Below, piece after piece: positions 1 through 21,700 of a stretch of DNA of 64,000 bases; positions within the stretch are counted from its first letter, which is position 1, and every line of letters starts with the position of its first letter. The translations under genes and the position numbers were made by a program. Where the stretch lies: NCBI GenBank assembly GCA_964019415.1, contig OZ025873.1, forward strand, positions 5,710,169-5,774,168, written 5' to 3'. Source of the DNA: Ianthella basta. Taxonomy: Eukaryota > Porifera > Demospongiae > Verongiida > Ianthellidae. Below the pieces are notes generated by a model. The model was not told where the DNA came from. It did no database searches and saw nothing but the letters and a program-made list of their open reading frames with translations.

Positions 1-223
1 GAAGTAGGAGGAGCTAAGAATTGCACCATCTTCGATTGCTTACGGAAAGATATATTAAACTCATTGGCGATGGAACTGCATGCGCTACAATGGACTCACT
101 TTTGTGCTTGAGAGAAGTTAGTAAAATTCAATACATATTACTTACTACAGTTGCCAATTGCAAAATATTCACACTTTGGTTGTTGATGTAAATTCACGGA
201 CGATAGCTAAGTAGTGTGAAGAT

Positions 224-466
224 GTGCCGATTGATACTGGAGAGGCGGATGAAGGATTTTGCACCACCTGTGGAACCGATGAAGAGGGCACTTGGATTTG
301 CTATGACAGTTGTTCCAAATGGCGTCATCTTTGTTGTGTAGGTTTGTCTGACTCTAGCAACCTTGCCCAGTCCTTTGGAAGTGCGCTGAATGTTGATCCA
401 TGGTTGGTATACCAATCTTATCTACTTAAACGAAATTTTAATGAAAGCACTGTAATTCCACTTTAG
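224..466 (+). other. PHD-finger-like fragment
   Basis: An 80-codon open frame contains a CTTC pair, nine residues, WIC, a second cysteine pair and W-R-H-L-C-C-V-G. That spacing is the first half of a C4HC3 PHD zinc finger. The last C-x2-C pair is missing, so this is an exon piece or a relic. PHD fingers occur in chromatin proteins and also in ORF1 proteins of some retroelements; the repeat-rich surroundings favour a transposon relic. No flanking exon could be joined to it. Confidence 0.3.
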
Positions 467-599
467 GAAAAATGTCCTGGAGTTGGCAAATGGCGGGTGC
501 GACTGACAGTGAGGGTGGTGACACTAGACGATCTTGATGAAACAGCTCGTTTTCCTGCCACCTCTAGAGGAACAGATGTTTTTCCAGTAAATATAAGCG

Positions 600-809
600 G
601 TTTTTCTGCTAATGTACACCCCTTCCCGACATGTACTCCCTATATGTGAAGTTACAGTTGTAGACGCCAATGATTACATATATATTGAATGTGTTGGCGT
701 TGCCATCGGCAAGAAGTAGACCGTGGGCGAGGCTTCTAAACATTGTCTTAGCAAACTTTGGACCTCCTCTTCTGCTGCTAATCGTGGAACATACTCCTAC
801 AGCACTTCT

Positions 810-876
<67 letters not shown>

Positions 877-955
877 AGCAAGTATTTTGAGTTGGAGCGG
901 CAGCCAATTGAGTTTTTTATAACGCAGAATACTTGTTTGGATTGCCAATTGATGG
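600..955 (+). repeat. Dispersed repeat, copy 1, with (GT)n
   Basis: Shares blocks with 40.9-41.99 kb in the same order: GAAGTAGACCGTG, a GTCTTAGC(G/A)AACTTTGGAC stretch, ACTCCTACAGCACTTCTGGT, then a (GT)n tract (about 811-874), and an end reading GGAGCAAGTATTT...GCGGCAGCC...GAGTTTTTT...AATACTTGTTT. Similar order and ends at two distant sites indicate one mobile or processed repeat family. Short open frames on both strands here come from the GT tract and are not genes. Confidence 0.55.
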
Positions 956-1499
956 GAACTATGAAGACTTATTTTTCATACCTGTGGGTGGCATCCCCCC
1001 CCTTGCTGAGCAAACAGTTCCCAAACAAGCTTGCCCTTATATAAAATCCCCTAGAGGTAGAGTCTAATTAGAACAATGCTTAATGTTTACATTGTGAGTA
1101 GATGGATGGGTGATTGTTATGATTGCAGTGATAATTTGTGATGGGTACCAAGTAGTCTGGTCCCATCAACTAACTAGATGTCCCTGGAGGACCAAAGGGG
1201 AGTGTACATAGTGAATAGCTCACGCCTAGCAACTAGTACACTATACGGACTTTGAAACTCTCTGGACTCATGAACACGGACTGTTGGTACCGCACTATTC
1301 CCTCTATCTTCACAGATAGACTGTCTGACATTGGATGAACTTTCTCGGTTTACCAGCTTAAGAGTATCAATGAAGATTGCCATGGCAACGTTTTGGCCAA
1401 GAAGATCTAGTCTTCCTCAGGGAAACAGTATACAACAAATAATACAAGTCAGGCTACTTACAGGCATGCATGTAATCAAATGTTGTCAAAAAATACATC
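956..1499. other. Non-coding stretch, nothing recognised
   Basis: AT-rich sequence with no open frame of recognisable content, no RNA gene and no clear repeat that I could identify. Confidence 0.5.
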
Positions 1500-2232
1500 A
1501 CTGGCTTTCCTGGACACACTCTACTCTGACGGAGAGATGATGAGAGCCTCGAGGCCACAGTGTACAGGAAGCCCGCGCACACTGACTGCTACTTGAATTT
1601 CCAGTCCCACCACCCTCTCCACGTCAAGAGAGATCTGGTCAGATGCCTGCATGACCAAGCTAGGGCCATCACTAGCTTGCAGGACATCCTCACCAAGAAA
1701 GAGTTTCACATCGCCACTGCCTTGAAGCAGAATGGCTACCTTGATGCCTTCATTCACTCCTCCGCCCAGCCATGGCCCACCCAGGATGCAGCCAATGGAG
1801 AAGCTGAGCAAGGGGACAGTGTGACATGCAGTTGCCCCCACTGGTGATCTCCCCTACATTGCAGGAGTCAGTGAAGATGTTTGGCAAGTCAGTGGGTAGT
1901 ATGGTCTTCCAATCTGGGAGGTCCATTCAGTCCGCACTGACCAAGGTCAAGGACACACTGCCAGCAGAGAAGCAGTCCAAGTTGATTTACTAGATCCCAT
2001 GCAGCTGTGAGAAGACCTACATTGGAGAGACTACCAGAAGGCATCAGACAAGAATGAAAGAACACCGAAATGCTTGCTGCAGGGGAAGGTTGGAGAAGCC
2101 AGCTGTGGCCAAGCATGCATGGGAACAGCACCATTCTGTTGAATGGGAGAACACCAGGGTTATTGACTGAGCCAGAAGACCCAAGGAACTCCAGCTGAAA
2201 GAAGCTCTCCACATCCATATGTCGTCAAACAG
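1500..2232 (+). mobile_element. Degenerate Penelope-like element (RT end + GIY-YIG)
   Basis: Translation of 1560-1847 gives YRKPAHTDCYLNFQSHHPLH and HVKRDLVRCLHDQARAI, resembling the end of the Penelope-like reverse transcriptase. In another frame around 2000-2215 come PCSCEKTYIGETTRRHQTRM and KEHRNACCRG, then KPAVAKHAW, matching the GIY-YIG endonuclease of these elements (here Y-I-G, followed by the arginine-rich helix). The two parts lie in different frames and in-frame stops interrupt them (for example at about 1990 and 2168), so the copy is dead. The N-terminal part of the RT is not present. Confidence 0.7.
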
Positions 2233-2235
2233 CCA

Positions 2236-2283
2236 TGCACGAGCTCTTGCAGCATTCTCAATCACTTTCCTTTTATTCCTTTA
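2236..2283 (+). repeat. 48-bp direct repeat, left copy
   Basis: Identical to 2835-2882. It contains the pyrimidine tract TCACTTTCCTTTTATTCCTT that in the right copy serves as the splice acceptor tract of the first visible lipase exon. This copy directly follows the Penelope-like fragment. Confidence 0.85.
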
Positions 2284-2834
2284 GAAGAGCTATTTAGTTG
2301 CAAAAATCTTCTGCAACTAAATTCATGGCATTCGAATCTGAGCAGCTGATTGGTCAGGACTTACACGGCTAGATGTGAACTAGCGGCTATGTATAGTATA
2401 CCATCCCATCCTTTCATCAGCCTCCCCGTCTTGGGCATTTAGAGACAGTCTATCTTGCTAGACTATATAGGTCTCAAAGTGTTCCACCCATTGTCCAATT
2501 GATGTGGAGCTAGGCCTGACACTCATTACATTAGCCTACTTCAAGGAAGCTGCACAGAGAAAGTGCAGGTTCTAGACCCAGAAAGAAGGGAAAGCTCATG
2601 TCCCGAACTTGGTAGATACGTAACATTTGTACCATGGTGATAACCCACTTTTACCATGGTAACGGGATGAAGTAGATTAAGTATATACACCAATATACAA
2701 TATCTATGGGCTAACAGTCTGAGGTTGAAGTAGTCCTGTTAGCTACAGCTGGGCTGTCACTGTCCATGTTTGACAAAGGGTTCAGATAATGTTGGTGTGC
2801 ATAATGTTGAATTAGGATTAGTCCTCTTTCACTG
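2284..2834. other. Spacer between the 48-bp repeats
   Basis: No coding content recognised. A motif near 2440-2500 (GACAGTCTA...CTAGACTA...GGTCTCA) recurs in similar form at 34.95-34.99 kb, so part of it is a dispersed repeat. The first coding exon of the lipase was not identified here. Confidence 0.5.
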
Positions 2835-2882
2835 TGCACGAGCTCTTGCAGCATTCTCAATCACTTTCCTTTTATTCCTTTA
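2835..2882 (+). repeat. 48-bp direct repeat, right copy, with acceptor tract
   Basis: Identical to 2236-2283. It is followed by TATAG, and the lipase reading frame opens at 2886. Confidence 0.85.
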
Positions 2883-2885
2883 TAG

Positions 2886-13081
<10,196 letters not shown>

Positions 13082-14004
13082 TAACCTCAAGACTAGGACT
13101 AGTAGAAATACCGAAGACTAGCTAGCTAGGTACATCGTGTTTGAACACTTGCCATGTTTAAAATGTACAGTAGGTACTCTCCTGCATATTTATAGGCCAT
13201 GCTAAGTGTACTATATAACCTCTTAAGGACCGATGTTGTAGCTGTAGACACTGAATACCATTAAGGCTGTGGATTGATTCACAAGAGACTGCATGAGTTG
13301 GATGTATAGGGGAGGACAACAGATTAAAGTATGTCATAGGACCCTCAAAGAAGTGTCGATACTCTTTTAAAATTTGTAAATTGTACAATAATATACAGTG
13401 TCATAAAAGAAACAAGGTGAATACTGCACATCATCACAGAATATTCAGCACAAGTTGCAGTGGGTCAGGGCCACTATGTAGGGTTTTGAAAGTTCAGGAA
13501 TTAGGGGGTATTCTAAAATTGCCTATACAAAAACGTCTTAGCAGATACAATCATTTTCACCGATCTGTTGCTACTCTCTAATTCGCAAAATTACAGTACA
13601 TACATTTTCCATCACTGAACATGTTATTTTAATAGTGGCAAGGGTTGTATAAATATCTATATTACTCCAAAGTAGCTAGGGGACAAGCATGCATGATCTA
13701 TTATGTAGACACATACACATGCACATGCATACACACAGGGATATCAATTGCATGGTCTTCAGCTCATAATATAGGGTTAGCCTACGGGTGTGGATGCAAA
13801 CAGTACGGCATCCATACATCTACCACAAGGATCAAAATTGCCTCTTTATATGGGAACTAGACTGGCTCACTTATTGAAATCGTCTTCGTAATACCATGGT
13901 ACGATCTGGATGGGTTGTCGCTCAGCTGCCTGCATCCTTGCTTGCGAGAACTGGTCATGGCACTGTAATCAATCTAGGAGGAACAGGAGCAGGACTTCTG
14001 ATCT
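13082..14004. other. Intergenic, probably includes lipase 3' UTR
   Basis: No coding frame of recognisable content. I could not find a clear AATAAA signal. Confidence 0.5.
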
Positions 14005-14300
14005 GTTTACACATGCATGTCATTTGCTATATGCACATGTACCATTTACTATGTTTGTGTATGTATACATTTGTGTGGATTGAGCTGGAATCAGTGGAAT
14101 GCATTGTGACATCCATGGCCAATGTGTGCATGCAAAGATCTTTATTCCTCTAATGTTATGCTTGCATCTGTATAACTTGAGAGAGTGGTGATATTTCACA
14201 TAGTGATAAAGTGCAGCTTAACGCATGCATGCAGCTATGTCTGGCCAGCCTATGTACCCTTGGTTGGGTTAATATGCATAGCTACTTGTGCACTTACTGC
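14005..14300 (+). repeat. Orphan 3' flank of an MRH unit
   Basis: Matches the conserved downstream flank of the array genes (for example 31.20-31.50 kb and 43.74-43.89 kb), including GGATTGAGCTGGAATCAGTG, a following GAATGCATTGTGACATCCATGG block and TACCCTTGGTTGGGTT. No exon 4 precedes it, so this is the tail of a lost or rearranged copy upstream of MRH-A. The short frame 13896-14153 is an artefact of this flank. Confidence 0.7.
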
Positions 14301-14682
14301 GTGAAGAAGTGTTAGCTAATTCTTAAGACAGCTACGTAGTAAAAAGGAGTCTATGTCATGTGGAAGACCAGCAATCCGGTCCCACAAGATAAAAGATAGC
14401 TATCTAGATGGTAATCCCACATGTTCAATGACTTTATAGCTACCTGATGACGCCTACAGGGTTTCAGCTTCTCCCAAAGCTGTCAAACTGCGCAATGGTA
14501 TAAACACAAACTGTCAGTTTTCTCCGCGGATGCATACCACTTTGCCTCGATATGCATGTGGAGTCTAAGCAGCATATAGTTACGTATACAGTCACAACAG
14601 TGCTATTTACATCGAAAGACGTCAGGGCAGTACAGTGACCGACGACGCACCTATCCAGCCATTTCGCCATGGGTGGGTCTGG

Positions 14683-14690
14683 TCACGTGA
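14683..14690 (+). promoter_or_regulatory. TCACGTGA E-box upstream of MRH-A
   Basis: Palindromic E-box about 41 bases before the first ATG, inside the type-1 upstream block (about 14.38-14.73 kb). The core equals the M-box/CLEAR core bound by MiT/TFE factors in other animals; a role here is inferred. A TTTAAAAA run follows at about 14694. Confidence 0.45.
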
Positions 14691-14731
14691 TGGTTTAAAA
14701 AGCCATACAGTTTAGATCTAGATTGTTAGTA

Positions 14732-17675
14732 ATGTATGGGCTTGGTGGCATGAAGCTGTTGTTGGGAACGTTTCTGTCCTGCGCGGTTCTCTCCGCGGCG
14801 GATGTATCCGACCTCAACGCCTGCACTTACAAGGCAGACAATGGCGATTTCTTCAACCTATCTAGTGCAATCAAAGGGTGAGGCGCAGTATACAAAATGG
14901 CGTGCTGTCACTGTATTACGAAGGCTCTAAGACAGACTGTTTCTTTTCGAGTTAGGTGTAGTTACCACAAATGTAGCGTGTAGCTAGCTATTTTAACTAG
15001 TTTAATATTACACCGTAGCTAATTGTGTGTAGTCAGCTACATGTGTGCCACTATATTTATAGCTAGCTACATAGCTATGAGTGGATGTGCACTTTACTAC
15101 TGGCAGGATATATACCGACATGTTATCTTGGTATCACTGAAGTTAGTAGTATACTAGGTGTATATGATCAGGAGCGAGATCAGGAGTTACTCCACAGTGT
15201 GTTGTTTCCACAGGGGTGAAGGTTACTTTTTCCAGCAGCTTGTGTCTAATGTTGAAGACAATGCATACGACTATGACTATCTTGCAGATAAAGCCGTGCT
15301 TGGCTTCCAGTTTGATATATGCAGGAACGTGTCTAAAGTTATGTATCCCAGCCTCTGCAAGGAAACTGCTCCTGCCTACCTGGTGTGTGTATGTGTTTGC
15401 ATGCTTTTGTTAGTGCACATGCCCTTGGTCTGCATCACTCCTCATGAGAATACAGTACAGTACATATGTAAATACACACTGTGCTGCAAATTTTGCTGAT
15501 GTACAAATATCATTTGACTCACAACTCACCTCCGAGTTTGACCTTACTTGGCACCATATACTGGGGAACTAAGCCATTACTACTAAGCTGTTCAGGTATT
15601 GCAGTTCCATATTCATGCACTTTGCTGCCTAATTTCATCACATTTATTCATGATTGAAGTATCTTGTCCAGCTAGGGTGCATCACTGGTAATCATCTCGG
15701 AAATCACTAGCCAAAGACTTGATTCTTTACCAAACGTTTTGGCAGCTGACTGCTGCCTTCTTCAGTGGACCACCGAAGAAGACAGCAGTCAGTGGACCAC
15801 TGAAGAAGGCAGCAGTCAGGGGAAGGTGAAATGTTTGGTAATAAATCAAACATTTGGCTAGTGACTTCTAGGACTATCCAATTCATATATACGTATCCTC
15901 TACTGTACCCTAGCTCACTTATGACTCTGCTGGCAATGTGACAGGATGCAAAGCTTTGGGAAAGTGGAGACTGGGCAGGTTTTTCTCTGGTCCTCCTGTG
16001 CACTTCCCTCCTACTCTTACAAAAGGTATGTATATGTAGTGAAACGTTCACAGTCCCCCTAACTTAGACATAATGTATTACTGCTACCCATGCATGCTAA
16101 AGTACACTGACTACTTCATGTATTCTGACTCTTACTCTAAAGTTTAGACAACAGATCAGGGCTAAGGCTATGGCTATACAGTTCATATGGGCATGCTCTC
16201 ATTGCTCACTCAGATGGAATAGAAGCCACTGATATCTTCTTTACTGTGCACGATATCCAGTCATTGACTGCGACCTTGGCTTTGCCTCATTCTTCGACGC
16301 TAACCAGGATATCACATATTTTGGGGGTGAAAATATTTCAATATACTTGTAGGCACTGTTACACTGTGAAAATGTAGTCTGCAAAGTGCACATCTGATGT
16401 TACTCATGTGTGATGAAGTTCCAGTCAGTTTGTAGAGAAGATTTACCAGGCCCAAGGGACTGCTATCCTCAACAACCCTGAGATAAGTCATAATGGAAGG
16501 CAACAAGCTGGTGCAAGGCTGTAGTTGCAAAATTGTCAAAGAATAGGGGCAGCTTAATGGGCGTTTTGGTCATAGTCTTGCCTCAGCCACTCACGGTTGT
16601 GTCTTTACTCAACACTGCCACCAGTACTCCATAGTGCTGCCAAAAAGGGCAGCTATGCGGCCTAGGCCCACAGTCCAGTAGAAAACCATTTGTGGAACTT
16701 GTGCTTATGAATATCTCATATATCATATACGTACATCTTTTCGCAGGACGTTATTTTTGAGAATTTTGCGAATCCGTGGAGGTTCACGAAATTAAATTCA
16801 CAGAAGTTCTTACAATTTCCCAGGGCAATATGCACATACGGAAGGCCTTAAATGGGTAAGTTTGTAGCAAAGAAACGTTTCGTCTGTGCAGAATGGCCAA
16901 GAAGACGATCAAAGATTACTTTTAAGACCAGAGACATCTTTACCAAGGACTTGCCAGCACGAGTAATTGGCACTCCTGTAATTGTGCATACTATCGTGCC
17001 ACCTCCGAACAAGCATGGAGTAAAGGCAGGAATATGGTGCGCAGAACATGTCCCACAGTCAGGCCGTTTTTCTGGACTGCCACCGCGTAAGGATCTTTGC
17101 TGTTTCGTTTTCCGTTCATGCTGGAGAACTGCTCCTGCCGAGCAAACCAGACATCCTTGGAAACGTTATACCCGCAAACACAACTACTTACATGGAGCGT
17201 AGACATTTGTAAAGAGTCAGAAATGATAAAGCACCAATAGAACGAACCAACGCGTACAGCGATGCCTGAGCCACTCTAGGTGGTGATATCTTCCATAGAA
17301 AGGGAGCCATTCGCGAAATTTCAGGGCTTTGCGAAATTAAAATCTCGAAAATTGTCAGGAAAGGGGCATTCGTGAAATATACATTGCGTGAAAATTTGTA
17401 TGTATACAGTATACATGCATATGGCTATTCCATGAAATTTGCTACTTGCAAAAATTTACATTTACAGTATGTCTTGGATAATGTGTGCAGGTGTTGGACT
17501 GGCGTACTTCATGGGTAGCCCTGTGGATGGAAGTGTTGATATTAATTCTTTCAAGTTTTATTCTGTCAAGATATACTTGTATTGTGCGCTATATAATACA
17601 TTTGAACCATTCTTGAATAATATCAAGACCTATGATGAAGTTAACATTTTTGTGGTGACGAAGTATGCCTGCTAG
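14732..17675 (+). CDS. Secreted MRH-like protein, array copy A
   Basis: Exons 14732-14877, 15214-15382, 15914-16025, 17491-17675 (TAG); 203 aa. Residues 1-25 are a signal peptide; the real start may be the inner Met of MKLLLGTFLSCAVLSAADV. The mature part has six cysteines (ACTYK, DICRN, SLCKE, TGCKA, YLYCA, KYAC). The order FF-N-L-S, then a cysteine near F-D-I-C, L-C-K-E-T-A-P-A-Y, LAYFMG, K-I-Y-L-Y-C and terminal TKYAC resembles one mannose-6-phosphate receptor homology domain. N-glycosylation sites lie at RNVS and GNVTG. There is no membrane span; the protein ends at the last cysteine. The Gln/Arg/Glu/Tyr sugar contacts of true M6P receptors are not evident by eye, so lectin activity is uncertain. 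Intron 2 holds a foldback repeat and intron 3 a TIR-like insertion. Confidence 0.68.
15699..15871. mobile_element. Foldback (palindromic) MITE in MRH-A intron 2
   Basis: Outer arms read CGGAAATCACTAGCCAAAGA and (inverted) TTTGGCTAGTGACTTC; inner arms CTGCTGCCTTCTTCAGTGG and CCACTGAAGAAGGCAGCAG. Counterparts sit at the same intron position in MRH-F and MRH-G, and only the right arm remains in C and E. Copy A carries an extra internal duplication of the inner arm. Confidence 0.7.
16720..17405. mobile_element. TIR-like insertion in MRH-A intron 3
   Basis: Absent from the same place in MRH-C, where ATATCTCATCAG runs directly into TATACATGCATAT. The ends are imperfect inverted repeats rich in TTTCGCA/GCGAAA (TACGTACATCTTTTCGCA versus the complement of the right end). 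An open frame at 16852-17202 (116 codons, basic, no recognised domain) lies inside and is not conserved in paralogues. Confidence 0.5.
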
Positions 17676-17951
17676 GTAGTGCCATAGCTTGCAGTTACAC
17701 TCTGGCTACATTTAGGTACATGACATCATACTGTATTCCCACTAGCTATTATACTGGATAGATTGAACACACTTATATCGAGCCATTATTACATTTGCTA
17801 TGCACATGTACCATTTACTATGTTTGTGTATTTTAACATTTGTGTGGATTGAGCTGGAATCAGTGGAATGCATTCTAACATCCATGGCCAATGTGTGCAT
17901 GGAAGGATCTTTAATTCCCTAATTTCCTAATGTTATGCTTGCGTATAGGTA

Positions 17952-18085
17952 TACGGCAGCAGTGCTGGGCCCAGCTGGCTGGCCATCACGTGACCCTTGC
18001 ACGTGAGTCTCAATCACGTGAGGCAGTCACATGAGCCACGGCCACCCCGTCCCCCCATCATGTGACCAGGGTGGCCCCACTATAG
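17952..18085. promoter_or_regulatory. Cluster of five E-box-like palindromes
   Basis: TCACGTGA at 17986-17993 and 18014-18021, GCACGTGA at 17999-18006, TCACATGA at 18027-18034, TCATGTGA at 18058-18065, between MRH-A and MRH-B. Paralogous spacers lack this piece (TATAGGTGTAATGTTTAATA is continuous there), so it is an insertion. Its left end CAGTGCTGGGCCCAGCTGG and right end resemble imperfect inverted termini, as in short hAT-type MITEs. Confidence 0.45.
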
Positions 18086-18686
18086 TATTTAATACTATAT
18101 ATGCCATTTAAGAACCTATGTGAGGTCTTCCACAGAGTGTATATAGAAATGCAACAATTTATATTAGCATGCAGTTGTGTATATAATAAATGCCATGCAT
18201 GGGGTTGATACCTAGGAATTAGCTTTGGAATAAAAGGAACTATATATTTTTTGAAACAGCATTGTTACCTAGTTGCACATCCATGCATGCAGTATGGCAA
18301 TTGTGTGTATAGTTAAAAATTTCAAATAATTGTGTAATAGTTAAATGGTGACCAATTGCAAGAGGTGCCTGCGCAATTTAGAGCATGAGGCTTGAGGACA
18401 CGAAGCACCCAATTTATTGTAATGTACCTGCAATTTTTGTGCATTTCCGATTGCAAGTCACACCTGTACAGCTAGAGGTGCACATGGTACCGGCGCGGTG
18501 GAGCAGATCTGAGGCGGTGAGCGTTCAGTATTCTATGATAACAGGCGTCTACTTTTGATTGGAATGTGCATCTACTGTGCGTGCGTAATCGTGTGATTCG
18601 AGAGACCGTAGAGATGAGAGCCATAACGTGTAAGCGCCCAGAGGCGGAGCGAGTCTAGTGCGCGCTTAGACTAAGGGTGGAGTGCC

Positions 18687-18694
18687 TCACGTGA
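18687..18694 (+). promoter_or_regulatory. TCACGTGA E-box upstream of MRH-B
   Basis: Fifteen bases before the ATG, in the type-2 upstream block (about 18.38-18.71 kb, marked by GGCGGAGCGAGTCTAG and AAGGGTGGAGTGCC). Confidence 0.45.
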
Positions 18695-18709
18695 GAAGAA
18701 AAGTCGGTT

Positions 18710-21700
18710 ATGCACGGGCTTGGTCGCATGAAGCTGTTGTTGGGAGCGTTTCTGTCCTGCGCTGTTCTCTCCGCGGCGGATGTATCCGACCTCAACGCCT
18801 GTACTTATAAGGCTGACAATGGCAGTTTCTTCAACCTATCTGGTGCAATCAAAGGGTGAGGCGCAGTCTAGAGAATGGTAGTCTGAGCTGTAGAGTGTTT
18901 AATGTCACTGCATAAACGACTTCCAACTCGTTTCACGTTAGGTATAGTTACCACAAAGTTATCGCGTAGCAAGCTATTCCAACTAGTGTAGTATTACTCT
19001 ATAGTGAATTGTGTGTACTCAGCTACATGTATCCCACTGTTTGGCTAGCTACATATGAGTGAAGGTGCACCTTAATTACAACTGTCAGGATACTGACGTT
19101 ATCTTGGCATCAATGAAGTTAGTAGTATACTAGGTGTATATGATCATGAGTGAGATCAAGATTTATTCCACAGTGTTTTGTTTCCGCAGGGGTGAAGGGT
19201 ACTTTTTCCAGCAGACTGTAAATAATGTTGAAGACGATGCATATGAATACTACGCTTTTGCAGATAAAGCCTTCTTTGGCATCCAGTTTGATATATGCAG
19301 GAACGTGTCCAAAGTTATGTATCCCAGCTTCTGCAAGGAAACTGCTCCAGCATACATGGTATGTGTATGTAATAATTGTTGTAGAGGTTTATTGGCACAT
19401 TGTACTTCAAGTGGAGGAATCGATGAGCAATTCTTGTAGCATAAAAGTCAATAAACTGGATGTTTTGGCCCATGGCCAGAAGTACTACAGAGAGGAGTAC
19501 TTATGAACAACTCTTCTCATAGTTCTATAGCTGAAGAAGGCCCTGTTGCCAGAATATACTGTTGATTAACTTTATGCTGTGTGAATTGCTCATTTATTCC
19601 CCCAATTGAAGTGAGTGTATGTGTTTGCATGCTTTTATATATGCACATGCACTTGTTCTACATCAATCCTCATGAGGATACAGTACAGTACATATCAGAC
19701 AGCATGGTAGTGCTGTCTATGTAGGGATGGTGGTGACAGCAAAGCATTAACAATTAATGGTCCCTACATTCAAGGATGACGCTACATTCTTGCATGTAGG
19801 GACCATTGTTAATGTTGCACTGTGTAGCAGCATTTACTTGTTTTTGTACTTTTTATGCCATTCCTACATCATTACTATTTTTGTAGAAATTTTTATTACT
19901 TCTTGAACATAACTGGTGTGATGCACATTTAGTTGTTGCCTCGAATGTCACTTGACTCACAATTCACCTCTGAGTATGACCTCACTTGGCACCATAAGCT
20001 GTGGACCTAAGCTGTTCAGGTTAACATATTAGAGAGGTTTAGAATAGCGTAAAATGCTATTATTTACAATAAGTTATTGCTCAAGCGTGAATACGTTAAC
20101 GTTAAACGCTTATGTATTTTACGATAGAAACCAAATTTTGTCCTATACCAAATGCGCTGAAGACATTGTAATAATGGTACGATATCCACTGTATCCATGG
20201 GATACCGTAATGTTATTACGTTATGCTAAAGCTCTCTATTCACACACATTGCTCTCTTAATTTCACTCCATTTATTCCCATATATGTATCCTCTCCTGCA
20301 CCCTAGCTCACTTATGACTCTGATCACAATGTGACAGGATGCAAAGCTTTGGGACAATGGAGACTGGGCAGCTTTTTTCCTGTTCCTGCCGCATGGTGGG
20401 CGCCTCTTGGAAAAGGTATGTATACGTATGTAGTGAAATGTTTACAGTCCTACCATAATACTGTAACAGTAACTTTGACATAATGTATTGCTGCTTCCCA
20501 TTCCTGCTAAGTTTGTGTATTAGGCCCTTACTCTAAATTTCCACAAAGAATTGGTGCTAAGGCTATTGGTTATAATTGTGCAAATAAGCAGGCATGCTTG
20601 TTGCTCACTTGGTACTGTTAATGGCACAGGTATGAATTTTCAAGAGTGACACTATTGTGCATGAGTGGAAAAGCTTCTTGATAACAATGCTGTCTATGGA
20701 ATGCTATAAGTTCAGTACTCATTTCTCACAGAATAGGTTCTCAGAGCGGTATAGTTACCGTTTAAGGCTTCATCTCATGTCAGTAGTGTGCCAGGCTTAC
20801 TGTTTAGCTATGAAATTAGCATCCATGTGATGAGTCAGTAACTAAGCTGAGCTTGTCATGACCACATGTATAATCTTATATTTTTATTACTACTGTGACA
20901 TGGTGGTCACTGCTGTTTAACACCAGTGACCACCATGTCCCAGTAGTTTCGCATGCCAGACCCCCTGCAGAAGAGTCTGGTATTAATGTGTATGCTGACT
21001 TGTGTCAAGGACAAAATCCTGCCCTGCCCAATCAGATTCACTGTTTGCTATAATAATTATTATGATGTGAGCCTGAATTTTAGAGAGAGGATTGGCTCGC
21101 TCGCAGGATATGGTTGGACGCACCACAATTTCACTAGGGTACACTCTCGAAACAGAGCAAGAACGATCCGTACAAGCAAAACAATGCGAGTTTGGGCACT
21201 CCATACTTTGTTCGCCGCACTGCCAGACTGTGGACGACATTGTATAAGAGTTAACCACAATATTGCACAATAATTACATTCTTATGGCTCAAATTATACC
21301 AGACTGTCCCGCAGGGGGTCTGGCATGCAAGACTACATGTCTCAGCATGTGCTCATTTGTTGCTCAGCACACTCTTTCAATGAATTCACACAATGGATCA
21401 TGCACACTCTGCATCCTCCTGTTTGGCATTCCTCCCACGTTTTATCTGTGTACATGATCAGATCTAGCTACAATGTTGTATCCTGTTTACTTGTTTAATA
21501 ACCAGTCATCATCTGCGACCTTGGCTCTGCCTCAGTCTTGGGTGATAACACATTTGTACTGGGTTATAACCATTTAACTATAAACATAAAAGGTTTTGGG
21601 GGTGGAAATATTTCACTATATTTGCAGGCACCTTTACACTGCGAAAATGGCACATCAAATGTATCGAGGTCGCTGGCACAATCCAAGCACGCACAACTGC

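Noticed and set aside
609..1044. Open frames of poly-HT or poly-CV
   Set aside because: Translations of the (GT)n tract. The same applies near 7.33-7.6, 12.05-12.34 and 41.35-41.84 kb.
2770..2885. Treating 2770 as the lipase start
   Set aside because: The codon is TTG, there is no in-frame ATG upstream of exon 1, and a good acceptor precedes 2886. The N-terminal residues are most likely on an upstream exon.
16852..17202. 116-codon open frame as a gene
   Set aside because: Lies wholly inside a TIR-like insertion in MRH-A intron 3, has no recognised domain and no counterpart in paralogues.
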